From Nymphaea colorata (Eukaryota > Streptophyta > Magnoliopsida > Nymphaeales > Nymphaeaceae), in the NCBI RefSeq assembly GCF_008831285.2, contig NC_045139.1, positions 35,563,706 through 35,627,705 of the forward strand: a DNA stretch of 64,000 nt, in the 5' to 3' direction. The position numbers and the translations under genes are program-made. The notes beneath the pieces were generated by a model, which was not told where the DNA came from, did no database searches, and saw nothing but the letters and a program-made list of their open reading frames with translations. Position 1 is the stretch's first letter. Each line of letters begins with the position of its first letter. This document shows positions 58,706 to 64,000 of this stretch, piece by piece.

Positions 58706-59874
58706 GCCAATTGTTGTTGATAAAAAAAAAAACAATTGAATGAATAAATACGAATAAAAACATACTTGTTAGAATAAATGATACGCTATCAAAAGTCAAG
58801 CTTCATTGAAATCCTGCCATTTCACACATAGGAGAAACAATAAGTTTAAATACATATAGGAGAAACAATAAGTTTAATTACATATCATGTTTCTTCTGCA
58901 GATAGTACAATTGAAGCAAAGAAAAACCATTGATATTGATCTTGCTGTGTACTATAACAGATTTTACTAAATGCTTGTGCTGTACTTGTTTTGCATCCAA
59001 AACATAAGCAAATTTCAACTTAGCTAATGATTCATTTTATCAAGCAAAATATCAAATATTGGAAACAAATAAATCGAAGAACGGCTAAGCAGGACGTAGA
59101 CATACTGTAGTGCTAGCGTTTTGGTAAATGTTTTCATGAGAGTTGGTTCTTTATGTCGTTTAAACAAAAAGACTTTTTAATTTTGTAAAAAGTTGTGACT
59201 TCATTTACATGGAATAAAAGTTCTTAAATAAAACAAAAAATCAGCCACTTATTTATTTTATGCATAGATGATACCTAGTTTTAAAAGCTTTTCTAAAGCT
59301 TGAATACATTGTGGCGTCCATTGAAAAGGCAAAAGAAAACTTGCCTAGACAATTCATGAAATAAGAACATCAAAGTTTTAAGAAAAATATATAAGTGAAA
59401 AAAAAAAGACAAATCAATTTACAATGTACAAAAATTTGGCGCTTTATGGCATTTAGAACAACTTCTTCATACCAGACAATTAGAAGAAGAGCTGACTGTC
59501 TTATGCAAAGAAGGGCTTTGCACTTGTATTTTATAGCCATGGTACCAGCTCCATATGGCAAATATAGATTCATTAGAATTTAAGTGGAATATCAGCAAAT
59601 CAAGCAATTATAGGTACTAAAAATAAAAAATTTATAATCTTTACTTTTTCAGCAGAACAATTTCTTTTTATAGGTGAATTTATTTTCATACGTTATCGAA
59701 AAAGATGTGATAGGTAGGAAGAGATGGCTTCATTTTTCTATTTATCTTCATTATCAATGGAAGAACATGTTTTTTGCAATTGATTGGCCAAATCTTTGAA
59801 TCTTACAAAGTCAAATGATGCTACAACCCATCTTGTCTAGTAATTCTTTCTATACTTAAAGAGATTGGCATTAA
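58706..59874 (+). repeat. Long inverted repeat, left arm (unit C)
   Basis: Copy of 42,484-43,650. Its partner is reduced to about 62,422-62,866. Confidence 0.85.
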
Positions 59875-60149
59875 CAGCGGGCAATCATTTTTATTTTCCA
59901 GTAATTATTTTCATACTCTTCTGTAATTTGGATCTGATCTTCACTGGATTGTTACCTTCATTAGGATTGAAATCATCGGCTGAGCCCCACCAACAAGGCC
60001 TTGCAAGGATAACCACTATAAGAAAAGCTCATGTCCAACTACATAAAATCACAAAGCTGCAGAAAGAAACAAGCACCAATTTGCATGTGATCAACGTTAG
60101 ATGAAGGCAAGATCAAGTTTTTTTATCAATGCATATATTCCATTTTCAT

Positions 60150-60641
60150 TAGGGCTGCACACGAGCCGAGTCAAGCCTGAGCTTGGCCAGCTCCACTCGG
60201 CTCAAAAAACTCAAGCTCGAGCTCAGCTCGAACTTGAGTAGAGCTGTTTATAACAAGCTCGAGCTCGACTCTACTGCACAAAATCGAGCTTGAACTTGAC
60301 TTGTTTAATCCATTTAGATCATTTAGACATTAACTCGTTCAGCATTAACCCGTGTAAGCATTAATTCGTTTAACTCGTGTAAGCGTCAACTCATGTAACT
60401 CGTTTAACTTGTGTAAGCGTTTAACTCATGTAACTCGTGAAACCGTTTTTGATAATATTATATAGGGTACCAGTTCGTGAGTCGAGTTGAGTTCCTGAAA
60501 CTCAAACTCGACTCGTTTATCGTTTTGGGTATCTTTGTAAGCTCGAACTCGACTTGTTTATAAACGAGTGGAGCACGAGCCAAGTTTTTCCGAGCGTATT
60601 CGAGTCAAGCCCGAGTTGGCTCGGCACGTTGTGCAGCCTTA
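60150..60641. mobile_element. TCGAG-rich hAT-like MITE, family 1 (unit C)
   Basis: Copy of 43,925-44,415 with ATTTTCAT on both sides (60,142-60,149, 60,642-60,649). Confidence 0.88.
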
Positions 60642-61408
60642 ATTTTCATCATTCATGGATGATAAGCTAATTTACAAGGTCCATCTCCCACCGTGCCTCT
60701 TGCAGAAAAGGATTCGGTGTTGAAGGAGGTCAAATTAGCATATCTTATCAGCTTCAAAAGAATGGTATATCCAAGCTTGCAGCATATAACATTTGCAGCA
60801 TATAACTTTTTACTGCATGGAGGAGAAACAAAGGCAAATAGGTGCATGGGGACCAGTTGGTGCAGTTGCAGTACTTGACGTATGTTCATGGGTGCCCACT
60901 TGCATGGGCTATAGAGATGCCAATAGATCATGTTAGAATTTGGTGTACTCTTATATTCACATATTCGCTGAATCCAAATGGAGAAAAATCATAACTGAAT
61001 CTCGATTTCACAATCCACTAAATCTGATCTAAATCCAAGTTCGATCGAATATTGAAGCATATCAGAATCCAAATATGATCAGATGTCATTTCTTAAGCTC
61101 AAATTCGATCCAATTTCTTAATCGGATATTAATTTTTCCATATCCGATTTTTTTTTTCGGGATGGTTCGATTGGATACCCAATCCAAATTGTATATTGCC
61201 ATCCCTACCATGCTAACATACGTGTGGAAAGCATGGGCCTTGGCTCTTTCCACTCAAGATGTGTGCTTTTGAATGGATTCAGACAACTGGCGTCTCCTCT
61301 ACAAACAAAACATGCACCTTTGGGCAGTCCTTGAGGTCCGACTTTTTGTTTCCATCCACATTATCCACTCAAGATGTTCTTTCATCTCCTATATTTCTTG
61401 TAGATTTC

Positions 61409-61599
61409 TAAGGTTGTGTTTGTTTCTGCAGATCTTAGATCCACAGACTTGAGGTTGGGCAACACCCTCTTAAGTCCATGGTTTTTAATATGTAGCATGG
61501 ATTCCTGAGATCCTTAGTTTAAACAAACTCAGGATCTTCCAAATCACACTTCCAATGCAGTTTCATATTTAAGATCTGATACTATCAAACGCAATCTTA
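61409..61599. mobile_element. Short MITE-like inverted element (unit C)
   Basis: Copy of 45,183-45,373. Confidence 0.5.
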
Positions 61600-61644
61600 A
61601 TGATTCATTTGCATATTCAAGGAGTCCCCCATCCATCTTTTCAC

Positions 61645-62053
61645 TCGGGGTGAACATGAGCCGAGTCGAGCGGAGTTCAGCCATCTTGATCTTGGCTCGA
61701 CTAATGAAACCTCGAGCTCGACTCGGCTCGAGAATAGCTCGAGCTCAACTTGGCAGTTACGTGTTGAGCTCGAGCTCGACTTGATTAAGGCTCAACAAAC
61801 TCGTTTGAATAGAATTGATATTCATTGTTGCATGTTGAGCTCGAGTTCAACTCGATTAAGGCTCGACAAACTCGTAAACTCGTTTGAATATATCGACTTA
61901 ATTAAGGCTCGACAAACTCGACTAAGGCTCAAGCTCGGCTTGGCAGTTATGTGTTGAGTTCGAGCTCAACTCGATTATTTGAACGAGTCGACTCATGAAC
62001 TCGAGTTCGATTCGTTAAACAAATGACTCGGCTCGACTTGTTGTTCACCCCTA
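61645..62053. mobile_element. TCGAG-rich hAT-like MITE, family 2 (unit C)
   Basis: Copy of 45,419-45,825. Its first bases are mutated (TCGGGGTGAAC). Flanks CTTTTCAC and CTTTGCAC. Confidence 0.85.
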
Positions 62054-63198
62054 CTTTGCACCCTCACTCACCTCATTATCCACATCACACTCTGTCCTCT
62101 CTCTAAGCCTCTATAAATTATGTATATGTATATACGTAATTTATTATATAGTTATTAGACTGTTTAATAGCACTATTTGTCTATATTTACATATAATCTT
62201 TTATAGTAGAGCTACTTTAGTCAGGTGTACATTTAAAATAATTAGTTCTGACCTGATTCAACTGATTGCATAAGATGTGCTGTGTCGTAGAAACTCCACC
62301 ACATGGCCGCTGTTTAGGAGCACCCATGTGACAAAGCCCTCGGTTGGCTGATACATCAGCCGACCGTACCTTCTCAAATAGGGAAACCAAAAGGCTCCCA
62401 ATAGTCTCAAATGCACACTAATAATGCCAATCTATTTGAGTGTAGAAAGAATTGCTAGACAAGATAGGTTGTAACATCAAATTTGGTAAGATTCAAAAAT
62501 TTAGTCAATCAACAGCAAAAAAACATATTATTCAATGTCAATGTAGATAAATAGAAAACCAAAATCATCTCCTCCTACCTATCACACATTATCCTCAAAC
62601 ATATATATATATATATATATTCATAATATATGAAAATAAATTAACTTATAAAAGGCAATTGTTCTGATGAAAAAGTAAAGCCTATGAAGTTTCAAATTTT
62701 TCGTGCCTATTATTGCTTTATTTGCTGAAATTCTACTTTAATTCTAATGAATCTATACCATATAGAGAAGGCACTATGGCTACAAAATGCAAGTCTAAAG
62801 GTCTTTCTTTAGATGATGCAATGAGCTCTTCTTCTAATCGTCTAGTATGAAGAAGTTGTTTAGTGTTAATGAAATTGGTATTATATTGTGGAGTTTGAAG
62901 AGTTGGAAACTAGCAGTTAAGGTGGATGATAAATTTAGGGCAATATATAAGAGAAAAAGGCTAAAACATAAATGACCTCCAACCTCAAGAATTTTTATAC
63001 TATTGTTCGCGGAAACATAAACTGAAGGTACATTCTTGTGCTTGCTAAGTATTGCAGTCTAACTTGAATGCAACTTGGTCGTTTTCCTAGTCACATCAAG
63101 AACTAGTGGCAAAACCATATGTGGGTTTGTGTGGGCAACTGCCCTTAAATTTTTTTTATTTTTTAAAGGCATCTTTAACTAATTATCTTTATATATAG

Positions 63199-63514
63199 CA
63201 TAGTCATAGAAAACACATTTTTTCGGAAAAAAAATGTTAAAAATGAAAAAAAACGCAGGTTTCCAATTTTTTTTTTTCACTTTTTTCTTTCTTTTTAGTT
63301 TTTTTAACTCCAAACAGCTTTTTTTTATTTTATTTTTTTTAATTGTTGCAAATCTACTTATCTTTTGATGTTTGTGTTATTAGTTTCTCATTTTATTTTC
63401 TCCACATTTTTAGTTTTTAAAATTTTTAAAAAATTTACCATTTTTTTTTTCTTGTCGTATTATACTTGAGAAAAACCTGACCGATTAAAACTCGAGACGT
63501 TATTTGTGACTATA
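63199..63514. mobile_element. AT-rich hAT-like MITE (unit C)
   Basis: CATAGTCATAGAAAACA ... TTATTTGTGACTATA, flanked by ATATATAG (63,191-63,198) and ATATATAA (63,515-63,522). Confidence 0.8.
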
Positions 63515-64000
63515 ATATATAAGTGTTCCACCTAAACATGAGTATTTTTATACGAATGCCTCTCCAGCCGAATTTTCTAGCTCCACCACTGTCAAGAACC
63601 CTTCCTTCCTTCCCCAAGCTGACAAAGTAATGGAATCAATAGTAGCAAAAGTTTGAGAATTGGGATCCAGTGGAAGATCAAATCTCCAGTTAGTCTTAAA
63701 GATTCAAAATTTCCAGTTAAGTATTCATAAAGATTCAAAATTTCCAGTTAAGTCTTTATAAAGATTCAATTTTTCTGTATGCAATTTACCTAAAAGCATA
63801 AAAGAATGATGAAATGGAAAGGTCGACTGTGAATCTGTGAATCTGCAAGATCAATGTGACTCTCTTTCTCTCTCGTGTGAACGAGAGAAACTAGTGTTTT
63901 ATACTTTCATTTTACCTTTTTACCCTAATTTCAGAAAAAGAAACTGCCTTTTGTGATTTTCTAATAAGCGCTATCCTTCTCCTAGAAACTCTTAAATAAG

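Larger units (their letters stand above)
57704..64000 (+). repeat. Segmental duplication unit C (cut by window end)
   Basis: Collinear with 41,482-48,060 of unit B. Differences include a loss of about 375 bp near 62,113 and a 95-bp segment near 62,600 kept here but lost in B. It runs off the right edge before the expected copia element. Confidence 0.9.

Overview
This is a window of plant nuclear DNA, almost certainly from an angiosperm. It is AT-rich, and its one protein-coding gene has many introns with GT-AG borders. It carries Ty1/copia retroelements with tRNA-iMet primer sites, hAT-type transposase remains and hAT-like MITEs with 8-bp target duplications. I cannot name the species.

Region 1 (1-20,640) is one large minus-strand gene for an ARIADNE-type RBR E3 ubiquitin ligase, closest to Arabidopsis ARI7/ARI8. 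Fourteen exons (20,090 down to 1,496) join in phase with canonical splice sites to give 497 residues: acidic N-terminus, RING1, IBR, RING2 with the catalytic Cys, and most of the Ariadne domain. The last exon(s) lie off the left edge. The introns are swollen by repeats. The 7.5-kb intron 11 holds a decayed hAT transposon, copia gag relics and a MITE, and intron 10 holds a copia LTR with its primer site.

Region 2 (20,640-23,212) has no gene. It contains a foldback repeat built around a TCGAG-rich MITE remnant.

Region 3 (23,213-64,000) is a large head-to-tail segmental array. Three units (A 23,213-38,027, B 41,482-55,420, C 57,704-end) each begin with a plus-strand copy of the ARI promoter, 5' UTR and exon 1 carrying a shared nonsense codon. 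That copy is followed by a long-inverted-repeat block, two TCGAG-rich hAT-like MITEs and an AT-rich hAT-like MITE. Units A and B then carry a degenerate copia element; unit C runs off the window before reaching it. Between units lie a unique-looking spacer (39,212-40,616 and 55,421-56,838) and a minus-strand ARI exon-1 fragment. That fragment sits head-to-head with the next plus-strand fragment, so units B and C begin with a palindrome of ARI 5' sequence. B and C look nearly identical; A is more diverged. The copia copies in A and B share the same TTTAC target duplication and flanks, so they are one insertion copied by segmental duplication.

The intact ARI gene is the only gene I consider functional here. 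The most interesting structure is the series of inverted ARI 5' fragments, some with a TATA box. They could be transcribed into hairpin or antisense RNA against the parent gene; this is inference. No tRNA, rRNA, CRISPR or organelle sequence was recognised.
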